Assembly (NCBI RefSeq): GCF_031085375.1
Contig: NZ_JAVCWF010000001.1
Coordinates: 2,480,001-2,544,000 of the forward strand
Direction: 5' to 3'
Origin: Lactiplantibacillus brownii
GTDB lineage: Bacteria > Bacillota > Bacilli > Lactobacillales > Lactobacillaceae
Length of the DNA stretch: 64,000 bases
The translations under genes and the position numbers were made by a program. A model generated the notes under the pieces. The model was not told the DNA's origin. It did no database searches and was given only the letters and a program-made list of their open reading frames with translations. Each line of letters opens with the position of its first letter. Within the stretch, counting starts at the first letter, position 1. Shown here piece after piece: positions 25,346 through 41,692 of this stretch.

Positions 25346-25756
25346 CTAGTAATCATTTAAGCTTTGAATCCGAGTTTTGATTTCATCACGAACCTGTCGA
25401 AAGACGACTAATTGCTCGGCTGGTGTACCAGGTGCTTGGGCAGGATCTGGTAATGGCCAGTGCAATTTTTGAACAGATGGTGGTGTCACTGGACAACGGT
25501 CACGGGCATCACCACAAAGCGTGATCACTAAATCAGATTCCCGTAAATAAACTGGATCGATTTTTTTAGACTGTTGACTGGCAATATCAATCCCAAGCTC
25601 TGCCATCACTTGTACCGCCCGTGGATCTAGCCCATGGACTTCCACCCCTGCTGACTGGATAGTCCAATCCGCTGGTAACAATTTTTTAGCGAAGCCTTCT
25701 GCCATCTGACTCCGACAAGCATTTCCTGTACATAAGAAATATAATTGTTTTGGCAT
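25346..25756 (-). CDS. arsC: Thioredoxin-coupled arsenate reductase
   Basis: A 136-residue low-molecular-weight phosphatase-fold protein. The P-loop CTGNACRS starts at Cys9. Two further cysteines, Cys81 and Cys88 in [10 protein letters not shown], sit exactly where Staphylococcus ArsC has its redox relay cysteines. A DPA motif near residue 110 supplies the general acid. It reduces arsenate to arsenite and is regenerated by thioredoxin. No arsenite exporter or ArsR is adjacent, so it stands alone here. ATG 25756 follows GAGGTGAT at good distance. Confidence 0.9.
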   Translation of the reverse strand: MPKQLYFLCTGNACRSQMAEGFAKKLLPADWTIQSAGVEVHGLDPRAVQVMAELGIDIASQQSKKIDPVYLRESDLVITLCGDARDRCPVTPPSVQKLHWPLPDPAQAPGTPAEQLVVFRQVRDEIKTRIQSLNDY

Positions 25757-25821
25757 CTGTATCACCTCTATTTTTTATTAAAACTATTGTAACAGATTAC
25801 TTGTTTCGCTATCGGCCTGTT

Positions 25822-26724
25822 TTAATCACTAAAGCCGGCCTCTTTGGCAGCGATAAATTGTAAGACAGTAACGCCAACAATCATGATGGCGCCTAAAATA
25901 CCATAAAAATTGAATGTTACTCCTAAAAATAACACACTCAAAATCGTAGCGGCTAAAGGCTCAATGGCACCAAGCACACTGGCAGTTGTTGGCATAATGG
26001 CTTCCAAACTTTGTAAGAAAAACAAGTAGGCTAGCATCGTCCCAAAAATGACGACAAACCCGACTTCTAGCCAGGCGACCGGTGATAACGTTGGAAAATG
26101 ACGCCAGGCTTGCGTCGCAATCGCAACAATCAACCCACCGATCAACATCGACCAGCCAACAATCGCGATGGACCCATACGTTTTCAACAATGATTGCGGC
26201 ATTAACGTGTATACAGCGGCACCAACCGCCGCTAACAATCCCCAGATAAGGGCAGCCACTGGTAACGCTAGTGAATTCAACTGGCCTTCTGTTACAATCA
26301 GGATTGTTCCTAAAATCGCCGAGACGACTGAAATAACATCGATTTTACTCGGCCAAGACCAATTCACAAAAGCTAAGAAAATAATGATAATAACTGGTGA
26401 TAAAAATTGCAGAATTGCTGCGGTCGCTGCATTTCCAGTACTAATCGCCATGAAATACGTCAACTGCACGGACGCCATGCCTAACAGACTAAACGCCACT
26501 AATTTGACTGCTGCTCTTGGTTGGTGGAACACGTCGAATACTGGCGCCCGTCGACTCAAACCATATAAAATTAATAATAATCCCGAAATTAGCATTCGAA
26601 TTGAAACTAACCACAACGGTGAAATTGCGGTGGTATTAAATAAGTGTTGGGCCACCGTTCCCGAACTTCCCCACAAAAATGGTCCGACACTTGCCAAAAT
26701 TAATCCGACTGTTTTCTTTTGCAC
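25822..26724 (-). CDS. EamA/DMT family transporter
   Basis: About 300 residues with ten hydrophobic segments arranged as two EamA repeats (GLILASVGPFLWGSSGTVAQ... and ...LLAAVGAAVYTLMPQSLLK), typical of drug/metabolite transporters that export amino acids or other small metabolites. Conserved EamA endings such as EPLAATILSVLFLG are present. GTG 26724 is chosen because GAGGGG precedes it; the frame is open to 26814, but the added residues are not family-like. Monocistronic. Substrate cannot be deduced. Confidence 0.85.
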   Translation of the reverse strand: MQKKTVGLILASVGPFLWGSSGTVAQHLFNTTAISPLWLVSIRMLISGLLLILYGLSRRAPVFDVFHQPRAAVKLVAFSLLGMASVQLTYFMAISTGNAATAAILQFLSPVIIIIFLAFVNWSWPSKIDVISVVSAILGTILIVTEGQLNSLALPVAALIWGLLAAVGAAVYTLMPQSLLKTYGSIAIVGWSMLIGGLIVAIATQAWRHFPTLSPVAWLEVGFVVIFGTMLAYLFFLQSLEAIMPTTASVLGAIEPLAATILSVLFLGVTFNFYGILGAIMIVGVTVLQFIAAKEAGFSD

Positions 26725-26928
26725 ACAATCACGCCCCTCTAACGACCTTTCAATCCAGTCTAACAAGACTTTCATCGCTTTCCAAGGGTGAGTCGTCAAA
26801 ATAGTTAGTCCCACATAATCTTAGTACTCAACCGATATTCTTCACTAACTGGTTAACCAAGTTTACAACTGGCAATTGACAGGTTACGGCCACTAAGCTA
26901 ATCTAAGAACGTCCACAGGAGGAAATTT

Positions 26929-27627
26929 ATGAAGCATCAAAAATTAATTTATTGGTTGATTGCCATTTTTGCAGTCATTTTTATCGGCGGCGCCCTGATT
27001 ATTCCAACTCCCGCAGTCAAACAGCGTGTAGTGACGATCAGTCATTTTATTACGGGCCATCAACAAACCAAAGGGGCTACCCGGGAAGTTGCCAATTCTA
27101 AGCTCGGACAAAAATACCAACTTTCAACAGCCGAATTAACCCAGCTTAAACAACTAAAAGTTACCGGTATCGGGGACTCCATTATGGTTCGAACCACTGA
27201 TGATTTGAAACAAGTCATCGGGACATTCAATGTTAACGCTAAAATTGGCCGCCAAGTCGCTGCCGCACCAGCAATTATTACGCAACTACAGGCGAACCAT
27301 GAGATTGCCAAAAATGTCTTGGTCAATCTTGGGACAAACGGTCCAACGAGTGCGAGTGCTATTGATGGTATTATCAATCAAATTGGCACCGATCATGAAA
27401 TCTTCTGGGTCAATACTCGTGTGCCAAACAAAAAATGGCAAGATTCGAATAACCAGCTGATTGCTGCGGCCGCTAAGAAATACACCAATGTCCATCTTGT
27501 TGACTGGCTATATGTCAGTCAAGACAATGACAACTGGTTTGCGGATGATAATTTGCATCCGAATACCTTAGGCGACCGCGAATATGTCGCTACCGTGGGA
27601 CCAGTACTTGCTAAGTATGGCAAATAA
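26929..27627 (+). CDS. Membrane-anchored SGNH-hydrolase-like protein
   Basis: A 232-residue protein with an N-terminal membrane anchor (residues 6-28) and an extracellular SGNH domain. GIGDSIM holds the nucleophilic serine, LVNLGTNG carries the block III Asn, and DNLHPN carries the catalytic Asp-His pair. This is the same fold as the extracellular half of OatA-type peptidoglycan O-acetyltransferases, but without the acyltransferase-3 membrane domain. It may be an esterase or the transfer partner of a separate membrane protein. ATG 26929 follows CAGGAGG. A related domain is fused in the protein at 61516-63363. Confidence 0.82.
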   Translation: MKHQKLIYWLIAIFAVIFIGGALIIPTPAVKQRVVTISHFITGHQQTKGATREVANSKLGQKYQLSTAELTQLKQLKVTGIGDSIMVRTTDDLKQVIGTFNVNAKIGRQVAAAPAIITQLQANHEIAKNVLVNLGTNGPTSASAIDGIINQIGTDHEIFWVNTRVPNKKWQDSNNQLIAAAAKKYTNVHLVDWLYVSQDNDNWFADDNLHPNTLGDREYVATVGPVLAKYGK

Positions 27628-27631
27628 ATCT

Positions 27632-27681
27632 AAAAGCACGACTTGATTTCAGGCAAACGCCCTAAATCAAGTCGTGCTTTT
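27632..27681. terminator. Bidirectional rho-independent terminator
   Basis: Perfect 18-bp stem AAAAGCACGACTTGATTT with its complement at 27664-27681, between convergent genes. Confidence 0.92.
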
Positions 27682-27687
27682 AATTTA

Positions 27688-27993
27688 TTAACCCATTTCA
27701 GTAATCACTCGGTTCCCCCAAGATTCAAGATGTGCTAAATCATGTTGCAACGTCATGCCTTCGTCAGTTAACCCATAGGTATAATTTGACGTGGAGATGA
27801 CTAGATCCAGTTGTTCTAATTTAGCCAACACCGTCAATAACTTTAGGGTTGAAATACCACGAACTCGGTTGCGTAACACCATGAAATCCACTGGTACTGC
27901 AGTCAAATTACTCAACGTTAACGCATTCCATTTGTTGGTCAGTAATTCCAGACCAACTTTGGTCCCAATATTTAAATCTCGCATCACCATCAT
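27688..27993 (-). CDS. HxlR family winged-helix regulator
   Basis: A 101-residue HxlR/MarR-like regulator (KVGLELLTNKWNALTLSNLT... LRNRVRGISTLKLLTVLAKLEQLDLV... YGLTDEGMTL). The usual HxlR cysteine near the N-terminus that senses electrophiles is not visible. ATG 27993 has GAGGCGG five bases upstream. Two palindromes lie just before it (28006-28036), suggesting autoregulation. The gene is divergent from no partner and is downstream of the giant surface-protein gene, so its target is not evident. Confidence 0.82.
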   Translation of the reverse strand: MMVMRDLNIGTKVGLELLTNKWNALTLSNLTAVPVDFMVLRNRVRGISTLKLLTVLAKLEQLDLVISTSNYTYGLTDEGMTLQHDLAHLESWGNRVITEMG

Positions 27994-28005
27994 CTTGCCG
28001 CCTCA

Positions 28006-28036
28006 CAATTAATTGTTGTTACAATTTTATAATTGT
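28006..28036. promoter_or_regulatory. Palindromes upstream of the HxlR gene
   Basis: ACAATTAATTGT (28006-28017) and ACAATT-N4-AATTGT (28021-28036) share half-sites and lie just upstream of the regulator gene, so they are probable operators. Confidence 0.5.
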
Positions 28037-28100
28037 TTCACGGAAAATGCGACTGATAAGTCTGCTCGCTAAATACTCAATTCAGTCTTTTTAGTCAGAA

Positions 28101-36167
<8,067 letters not shown>

Positions 36168-36249
36168 AATCGTAGCCGCCTTCTGTTTTATTTGACTATA
36201 AGGGGGCAATTGATGTCCAACGAATTAATTACGTCCCTCAATCATTGCT

Positions 36250-36262
36250 TACATCTATAATA
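36250..36262 (-). promoter_or_regulatory. Probable -10 region of the giant surface-protein gene
   Basis: TATTAT on the minus strand (36262-36257) about 85 bp before the chosen start codon. No strong -35 is visible. Confidence 0.3.
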
Positions 36263-36354
36263 GCATTAACTTTTGAAAATAGGTACGCTCTTTGCCACTT
36301 TTTTTCACCTTCAAAAAAAGTGTGGAGAAAGTCAGTGATGCCAGTTAGAAAACA

Positions 36355-36384
36355 CAAAAAGAGCCTGGCATTTTCGCCAGACTC
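36355..36384 (-). terminator. Rho-independent terminator
   Basis: GAGTCTGGC / GCCAGGCTC stem followed by five T on the minus strand, downstream of the ABC exporter gene. Confidence 0.85.
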
Positions 36385-36407
36385 TGAAATAAATTGACAG
36401 GTTTGTC

Positions 36408-38174
36408 TTATTCTTTGAATTGAATCTTAACATAATCCCGATATAATGGCGTATTTGCCATTAATTCTTCATGGGTGCCGTGCCCGCTGACATGCCCATT
36501 TTCAATGAAGTAAATGTTGTCTGCGTCTACGATTGTGCTCAAACGATGCGCAATAACCAGCGTCGTGCGGCCTTTCATCAGTTCACCTAAAGCTTGTTGC
36601 ACCATCGCTTCAGACTCTGAGTCCAAACTAGACGTGGCTTCATCTAACATCAGAATCTTAGGATCACGCAAGAATGCTCGCGCAATCGCCAAGCGTTGGC
36701 GCTGACCACCGCTGACTTTCACGCCACGCTCGCCAACTTGAGTCTCTAGGCCGTCTGCCATTGCGCTCACGAACCGATCAGCCGAAGCTAATTTCAAAAC
36801 GTGCCACAATTCAGTATCACTGAACTTTTTCTTCAAACCATACGTTAAGTTGTCGCGAATCGTCCCGGCCATGATGGCTGAGTCTTGGCTCACGTAACCA
36901 ATTTGTGACCGCCAATCCGTTAAGTTCAACTCAGCCACATTTTGACCACCAATCGTGACCTGCCCACTGGTGGGTTGATAATAACGTTCCAACAAACTAA
37001 AAATCGTTGACTTACCACCACCGGATGGCCCCGCAAAAGCAACAACAGTATTGGGTTTAGCTTCGAAGTTCACATCACGTAAAACTGGTTGATCGTCATC
37101 CGCATAAGCAAAATCAACTTTTTTCATCGCCAACGTTTGATCAGCGACCGATTGAACTTCTCCTTCAGTTAACACTTCTTCGGGTTCATTTAATAAGTCT
37201 CGAATCCGTTCTGTCGAGCCATTAGCCTTGGATAACGTTGTGAAGAATTGCCCTAAAGTCCCGGCAGGTCCGATGATCTGGAACAGATACATCAGAAATG
37301 AGACCAAAGTCCCCATCGTCATCGTGCCACTCGCAACTCGTGCAGCGGCATACACCAACACCCCAACAAACAAGGCCATCATGCTCGCCGTCATCACTGG
37401 TCCCGCAACTGAATCATAGATGGCTTCCTTCAATCCAATCCGATAAAGCTTTTGGATCTTATCACCACCAGCAGTCGTTTCAAAATCTTCGGCGTTAGAT
37501 GACTTCACCAAGCGAACTTCACTCAACGTTTCATCCGCCGTGCCATTAAAATCAGCAAGAGCATCTTGACGTTGACGCCCAATTTTTCCGGTCGCTTTCA
37601 TAATTGGGAACATGACCAGTAGCACAATTGGAATCGCCACGATCATGACCAGCGTCATTTTCCAATCCATCAACGCCATAATGACCAACGCGCCAATTAA
37701 TTGCATCAACGAAGTGACCATTTGTGGGAATGAATTCGCCAATAGTTCCTTCACTTGAGTCGAATCATTGACCAAACGAGAAGTCATCTCACCGGTTTTC
37801 ACATCATCAAAATAAGCGACCCGTAACCGGACCAACTTATGCCACAAAGTCGCCCGTAAATTGGCGACAACGTTCTCACCAAATACCCCTAATAGGGTGC
37901 CTGAAATTGCACTAATCACCGCACTAAGCAGGAACAACCCAATCACGCCACCCAACAACATTTGGTTGAGGCCATGGCTAAATCCATTGATTAGTGTTTG
38001 GGCAAACTTGGGCACCATTAATTGCGCGCCGGTGGCCAATAAGCCTAAAAACAGACCCAACCATAACTGCCAATAACGCGGCTTGGTTTGCCGAATTAAC
38101 TGTAAAAACCCTTTTAAATCAAATTTACTTGCGGTCTGACGACCCGCTTGTGGTGCTGCCACTCTTCTTGTCAT
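36408..38174 (-). CDS. Multidrug ABC exporter half-transporter (BmrA/LmrA type)
   Basis: A 588-residue protein with an N-terminal six-helix exporter domain (residues about 30-335) and a C-terminal ATPase: Walker A GPSGGGKST, signature VSGGQRQRLAIARA, Walker B ILMLDEATSSLDSE and H-loop VIAHRLST. It works as a homodimer that expels hydrophobic drugs or lipids. The domain order and length match BmrA/LmrA. It lies 27 bp downstream of a MarR regulator on the same strand and is probably its main target. The predicted function is firm at family level; substrates are not. Confidence 0.93.
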   Translation of the reverse strand: MTRRVAAPQAGRQTASKFDLKGFLQLIRQTKPRYWQLWLGLFLGLLATGAQLMVPKFAQTLINGFSHGLNQMLLGGVIGLFLLSAVISAISGTLLGVFGENVVANLRATLWHKLVRLRVAYFDDVKTGEMTSRLVNDSTQVKELLANSFPQMVTSLMQLIGALVIMALMDWKMTLVMIVAIPIVLLVMFPIMKATGKIGRQRQDALADFNGTADETLSEVRLVKSSNAEDFETTAGGDKIQKLYRIGLKEAIYDSVAGPVMTASMMALFVGVLVYAAARVASGTMTMGTLVSFLMYLFQIIGPAGTLGQFFTTLSKANGSTERIRDLLNEPEEVLTEGEVQSVADQTLAMKKVDFAYADDDQPVLRDVNFEAKPNTVVAFAGPSGGGKSTIFSLLERYYQPTSGQVTIGGQNVAELNLTDWRSQIGYVSQDSAIMAGTIRDNLTYGLKKKFSDTELWHVLKLASADRFVSAMADGLETQVGERGVKVSGGQRQRLAIARAFLRDPKILMLDEATSSLDSESEAMVQQALGELMKGRTTLVIAHRLSTIVDADNIYFIENGHVSGHGTHEELMANTPLYRDYVKIQFKE

Positions 38175-38201
38175 TTCTCAAATGCCTTCTTTTTGTTAAA
38201 G

Positions 38202-38732
38202 TTAAAACCAACGCCGGCCCCAACCTGGACGTTGTGGCCAATCATGATCACGCTGATTGGTCATGAAATCGTGTAAATCAAGCTCCGGCGCATGTTGAGC
38301 CAGCTTGTCTAATAATTTTTGTAACATGACTTGTTCGTCTGCAGACAAACAACCAAACAACTGATCCGACAAGTCATCGACACCTTGGTCCCGATGATCG
38401 GCCATTTTTTGGCCTTTTTCACTCAGGCGAACGATCACTACGCGCTTATCCGTCTTGCTTGGCACGCGTTCAACAAGACCAACTTCTTCCAAACGATTAA
38501 TCGTGGCACTAACTGAACTTGGCCGAATATCCAAAATCTCAGCAATTTCCGCATTCGTTAAGCCTGCTGGCGACTCTGCTAATAATTGTAATAATCGTAA
38601 TTGACCCCGACCAGTACCATGATGACCACCCATTCCGGCCATATCGTGCTGATGAGCCACCGCCATCAAAAAGACCCGATTTTGCATAAGTTTACCAAAA
38701 CTATTAAATAATTCTCGACTTTGATCTGACAT
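38202..38732 (-). CDS. MarR family repressor of the ABC exporter
   Basis: A 176-residue MarR-type winged-helix protein. LRLLQLLAESPAGLTNAEIAEILDIRPSSVSATINRLEEVGLVERVPSKTDKRVVIVRLSEKG is the DNA-binding region. The N-terminal part includes a His/Met/Gly-rich stretch (HQHDMAGMGGHHGTGRG), and the C-terminus is an aromatic, basic tail. Start ATG 38732 has GAGGAGG at good distance. First gene of an operon with the multidrug ABC exporter. The GTTAG/CTAAC repeats at 38767-38817 are likely operators. Confidence 0.88.
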   Translation of the reverse strand: MSDQSRELFNSFGKLMQNRVFLMAVAHQHDMAGMGGHHGTGRGQLRLLQLLAESPAGLTNAEIAEILDIRPSSVSATINRLEEVGLVERVPSKTDKRVVIVRLSEKGQKMADHRDQGVDDLSDQLFGCLSADEQVMLQKLLDKLAQHAPELDLHDFMTNQRDHDWPQRPGWGRRWF

Positions 38733-38766
38733 AAAATTTCCTCCTCGTATTTTTCAATGTCATTAT

Positions 38767-38817
38767 GTTAGCACCATAGTTAGATTAATACAACAAAAAC
38801 TAACTAAATTGCTAACT
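38767..38817. promoter_or_regulatory. Candidate MarR operator region
   Basis: Inverted GTTAGC ... GCTAAC and TAGTTAG ... CTAACTA pairs lie between 30 and 85 bp upstream of the MarR start, overlapping the expected promoter. Confidence 0.45.
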
Positions 38818-38824
38818 TTATAGA

Positions 38825-38864
38825 CAAAAAACGCACTAACCCCTGTGATATCAGGAATTAGCGC
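38825..38864 (-). terminator. Rho-independent terminator
   Basis: Imperfect hairpin GCGCTAATTCCTG / CAGGGGTTAGTGCG with T run on the minus strand, downstream of the nitroreductase. Confidence 0.7.
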
Positions 38865-38921
38865 TTCAAAAAAGTCATTAGTATTTCATTGTTGGCTCAT
38901 TCAAACTGACCAGATGTGACC

Positions 38922-39578
38922 TTAAATAAAATCAGTCAACGTTTTAGCGGCATAACGTGTGGATTCGATCGGTTTTTCTGCGGATTTCCCAATCGCGATA
39001 GCCACAACCGGCACAAACCGCTTAGGATCTAAGCCAAAGGTTGTCGCAACTTTGTCTGCCGCATAACCTGCAATGGGATTCGTGTCATAACCGTGACCAC
39101 GAGCAACCAACATTAATTGCATCGCTGCCATACTACTGTCAATCGTCGCATCGCCGATCAAAAATTCTTGGCTAGCACTTTCATATAATGGCAGGAAAGT
39201 CTTAAAAATCTCATCCCGCTTTTCTGGCGTAATGCGACCATCTTCACAAGCCTGATTCCAAACATCCCGATAGGATTCGTATGACTTAGTATCGCCTAAG
39301 ACAAAAATTATCGCCGAACACGATGCTGTTTGTGGATAATTGAATGGCATCATGACTGACTTAGCCTTGGCCTTGCCTTCATCACTATCAGCAACCACAA
39401 AATGCCAAGATTGCAAATTACATGCTGAAGGTGCGCTAGTTGCTTCTTCAATCATTGCTTGTAATTCTTCGTGCGAAATCTTAACTTCTGGATCGAATTT
39501 ACGAACAGACTGACGTTTGAACATCACGTCCGTAAAATCATTATTGACCATCTTTTTTGCTAAAGTTGTTTGAGTCAT
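38922..39578 (-). CDS. Nitroreductase family flavoprotein
   Basis: A 218-residue FMN-dependent nitroreductase-like enzyme: FKRQSVRKFDPEVKIS near residue 20, the SAPSACNLQSWHFVV FMN-binding block, and a C-terminal PVVAIAIGKSAEKP. Family members reduce nitro groups, quinones or enones with NAD(P)H. Start ATG 39578 is preferred because AAAGGGAGA lies upstream; the frame extends to 39644 without support. Monocistronic with its own terminator. Confidence 0.88.
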   Translation of the reverse strand: MTQTTLAKKMVNNDFTDVMFKRQSVRKFDPEVKISHEELQAMIEEATSAPSACNLQSWHFVVADSDEGKAKAKSVMMPFNYPQTASCSAIIFVLGDTKSYESYRDVWNQACEDGRITPEKRDEIFKTFLPLYESASQEFLIGDATIDSSMAAMQLMLVARGHGYDTNPIAGYAADKVATTFGLDPKRFVPVVAIAIGKSAEKPIESTRYAAKTLTDFI

Positions 39579-39671
39579 GTGAATTCTCCCTTTCTGAAAC
39601 CGTTTACTTGAATCTAGTATACTCGATTTTGTGTTCAATTTCACATTACAAATTTAAGTCTTACACAAAAA

Positions 39672-39845
39672 AGAGAGTGGGACAAAAGGCGTTTTGCTAC
39701 CGAGCATAGCCTAGAAAGTCGAATAATTGGCATTTTCAATCGTTTGACTTTCGTAGCTCGGTTGCATCAAAGCCTTTTGTTCCACGTTTCGGCTATAAAT
39801 ATTAGGAATACTAAAATGAGTCTGGGGTTTTGTCCCAGACTTGAT
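39672..39845. repeat. Hairpin repeat element of the GAGTGGGACAAAA type
   Basis: A 174-bp element made of nested arms: GTGGGACAAAAGGC (39677) with GCCTTTTGTTCCAC (39772), CCGAGC (39700) with GCTCGG (39756), GAAAGTC (39714) with GACTTTC (39746), then a separate hairpin AGTCTGGG / CCCAGACT (39819-39841). Sequences beginning GAGTGGGACAAAA are a common intergenic repeat of Lactobacillales. The last hairpin may also end the following minus-strand gene. Confidence 0.7.
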
Positions 39846-39851
39846 TCAGCA

Positions 39852-40208
39852 TTATTTGGCTTGTGCCACTGCAAAATAGTTTCCTTCTGGGTCAGCAAAA
39901 TTGAAAGTTAACATGCCATCATGATCAACAATGTCACCAACTGTCGGCAACTTAGCGTGTAGCGCTTTAAACTGCTCACTAAAAAACAGTAATGATGGAG
40001 TATTTCCCAAGACTTCAGGCGAATACTTCGCTATGAAGGCCTTCGGAAAAAAAGCTAGTTCCACTGTCGGCGAGATTGTCAGCACAATTGATTTAAAATT
40101 ATCGGGTAGACTCGAAATCGTTTCAATTCTGGCCTCAAAATAATCCTGCCAAAATTTCACGACTCGATCCACATCTTCAACATAGATCATAATTCGCGTT
40201 TTTTGCAT
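39852..40208 (-). CDS. VOC (glyoxalase/bleomycin resistance) superfamily protein
   Basis: A 118-residue single VOC module (IMIYVEDVDRVVKFWQDYFEARIE ... VGDIVDHDGMLTFNFADPEGNYFAVAQ). VOC proteins use a paired beta-alpha-beta fold to bind metal or sequester small molecules. The exact reaction is not deducible; metal ligands are only partly apparent (His and Glu near the ends). ATG 40208 behind a GAGGTGGTCAC ribosome site. Monocistronic. Confidence 0.8.
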   Translation of the reverse strand: MQKTRIMIYVEDVDRVVKFWQDYFEARIETISSLPDNFKSIVLTISPTVELAFFPKAFIAKYSPEVLGNTPSLLFFSEQFKALHAKLPTVGDIVDHDGMLTFNFADPEGNYFAVAQAK

Positions 40209-40274
40209 GTGACCACCTCATCAATTTCTTCTAGTTATGGTCGATTATACGCAATAAGTCGTCACTTTACCTGC

Positions 40275-41219
40275 TCAAAGCGCTTCTAAACTCGTTGGCA
40301 ACTGTTGTAACACCGTTTGGGCGTCGGCCATTAGTCGTTGAACAATCGTCGCGGCCGGTAATGCTTCATTGATTAGCCCCGCAACTTGACCACTAAATAT
40401 GACGCCGTTCGTCACATCATCAGTGGTCACTGCTAACTTCAGCCCCTGATTCAGTGCTTGATTAAAAACAATCCGATCAGTAGTCTGCGTTTCAAGGGCT
40501 TGCAGTTGTTCAGTTTGCTGATTCTTCAACGCCCGGCTAGCATCTCGAATTGACCGGCCAACGACCACGGTCGCCGTATCCGTTGCCTTAATAACCGCTT
40601 GCCGCCAGCGGTCACCCACCGGACTTTCTTGGGCAATCGAAAAGATCGTCCCACATTGGACCCCGGCTGCACCTAAGGCCAAGGCGCTCACGACACCTCG
40701 GCCATCCGCGATACCGCCGGCCGCAATCAAGGGAATATCAATTGCATCCGCAATTTGTGGCCACAAGACCTGTGACGTCAACTCCCCGATATGGCCGCCA
40801 CCTTCCATACCTTCTGCAATCACTGCATCCACCCCAAGCGCGGCCATCTTTTTCGCAATAGTGACGTTTGGAACGACGGGTATCACTTTAATCCCAGCGG
40901 CTTTCAAAGTGGGTAAATAAGCTTTCGGCGTCCCAGCACCCGTTGTCACGACAGGCACTTGTTCCGCAATGATCACTTGAACTAATTCAGAAGTATTAGT
41001 TGCCATTAACATCAAATTGACTGCAAACGGGTGGGACGTCAATTGCTTAGCTTGACGAATCTGGGCACGTAGTTCGGACGCACTCAAGCCCCCGGCTGCG
41101 ATAACGCCGAGACCGCCACCATTTGAAACAGCCGCAGCTAAGTTGGCCGTTGCGACCGTTTGCATGGCCCCCTGGATCACGGGATACTTGATCCCAAGTA
41201 AAGTCGTTATTTTAGTCAT
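40275..41219 (-). CDS. FabK/nitronate monooxygenase-type flavoprotein
   Basis: A 314-residue TIM-barrel FMN protein: YPVIQGAMQTVATANLAAAVSNGGGLGVIAAGG at the start, AEGMEGGGHIGE near residue 138, IPLIAAGGIADGRGVVSALALGAAGVQCGT near 160-195. This family contains enoyl-ACP reductase II (FabK) and nitronate monooxygenases. The EGMEGGGHIG segment resembles FabK. No fatty-acid synthesis genes lie nearby, so a role in fatty-acid elongation is not supported by context, and the broader family name is safer. Start ATG 41219. Confidence 0.85.
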   Translation of the reverse strand: MTKITTLLGIKYPVIQGAMQTVATANLAAAVSNGGGLGVIAAGGLSASELRAQIRQAKQLTSHPFAVNLMLMATNTSELVQVIIAEQVPVVTTGAGTPKAYLPTLKAAGIKVIPVVPNVTIAKKMAALGVDAVIAEGMEGGGHIGELTSQVLWPQIADAIDIPLIAAGGIADGRGVVSALALGAAGVQCGTIFSIAQESPVGDRWRQAVIKATDTATVVVGRSIRDASRALKNQQTEQLQALETQTTDRIVFNQALNQGLKLAVTTDDVTNGVIFSGQVAGLINEALPAATIVQRLMADAQTVLQQLPTSLEAL

Positions 41220-41372
41220 TTCCTAGTGCCTGCTTTCATCAGAGATAAGCAGCATTAAGCCACTTTACTTATAATAATAGCGGTTTTTCTGAACGATTTT
41301 AACAAAAACGCCCTTAAAAATTTAACGCCACTTTAAAATTCAGCTACAATGAAGGTGGAAGGAGTGGTCTGA

Positions 41373-41645
41373 ATGACCCCAAATGAAATGTTGTCTGATT
41401 TGCAAAAGCTTAAGCTATTGCCAAGCCAACCATTACATTGGCAAATTTTCAGTCCAACCAGCCTCTGCGTTGAGCTAGATCAAAAGCGCTACGTTTACCA
41501 ACTTGATTTAGTTCGCAATGTCGTCACTGTCTATCTTGCCAGCAACGATACCGAAGCGTCAGAGGATTTCCACTTTGCTAAAACCATTCATCTGACTGCG
41601 GCACAAAAACAGTTGTTGCATCCTGACACACCGTTAGCCAGCTAG
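41373..41645 (+). CDS. Small cytoplasmic protein, unknown function
   Basis: A 90-residue soluble protein (MTPNEMLSDLQKLKLLPSQP... YVYQLDLVRNVVTVYLASND...). No signal, membrane segment or recognised motif. The GGAAGGAGTGGTCTGA stretch before ATG 41373 is a good ribosome site, and the gene ends at a strong bidirectional terminator, which supports it as real. Function unknown. Confidence 0.65.
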   Translation: MTPNEMLSDLQKLKLLPSQPLHWQIFSPTSLCVELDQKRYVYQLDLVRNVVTVYLASNDTEASEDFHFAKTIHLTAAQKQLLHPDTPLAS

Positions 41646-41692
41646 AATCAAAAAGGACGAGCTCATCATTAGAGTTCGTCCTTTTTGATTCT
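41644..41692. terminator. Bidirectional rho-independent terminator
   Basis: 21-bp stem from AGAATCAAAAAGGACGAGCTC (41644-41664) with 41672-41692, one mismatch, between convergent genes; its end touches the WxL gene stop. Confidence 0.92.
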
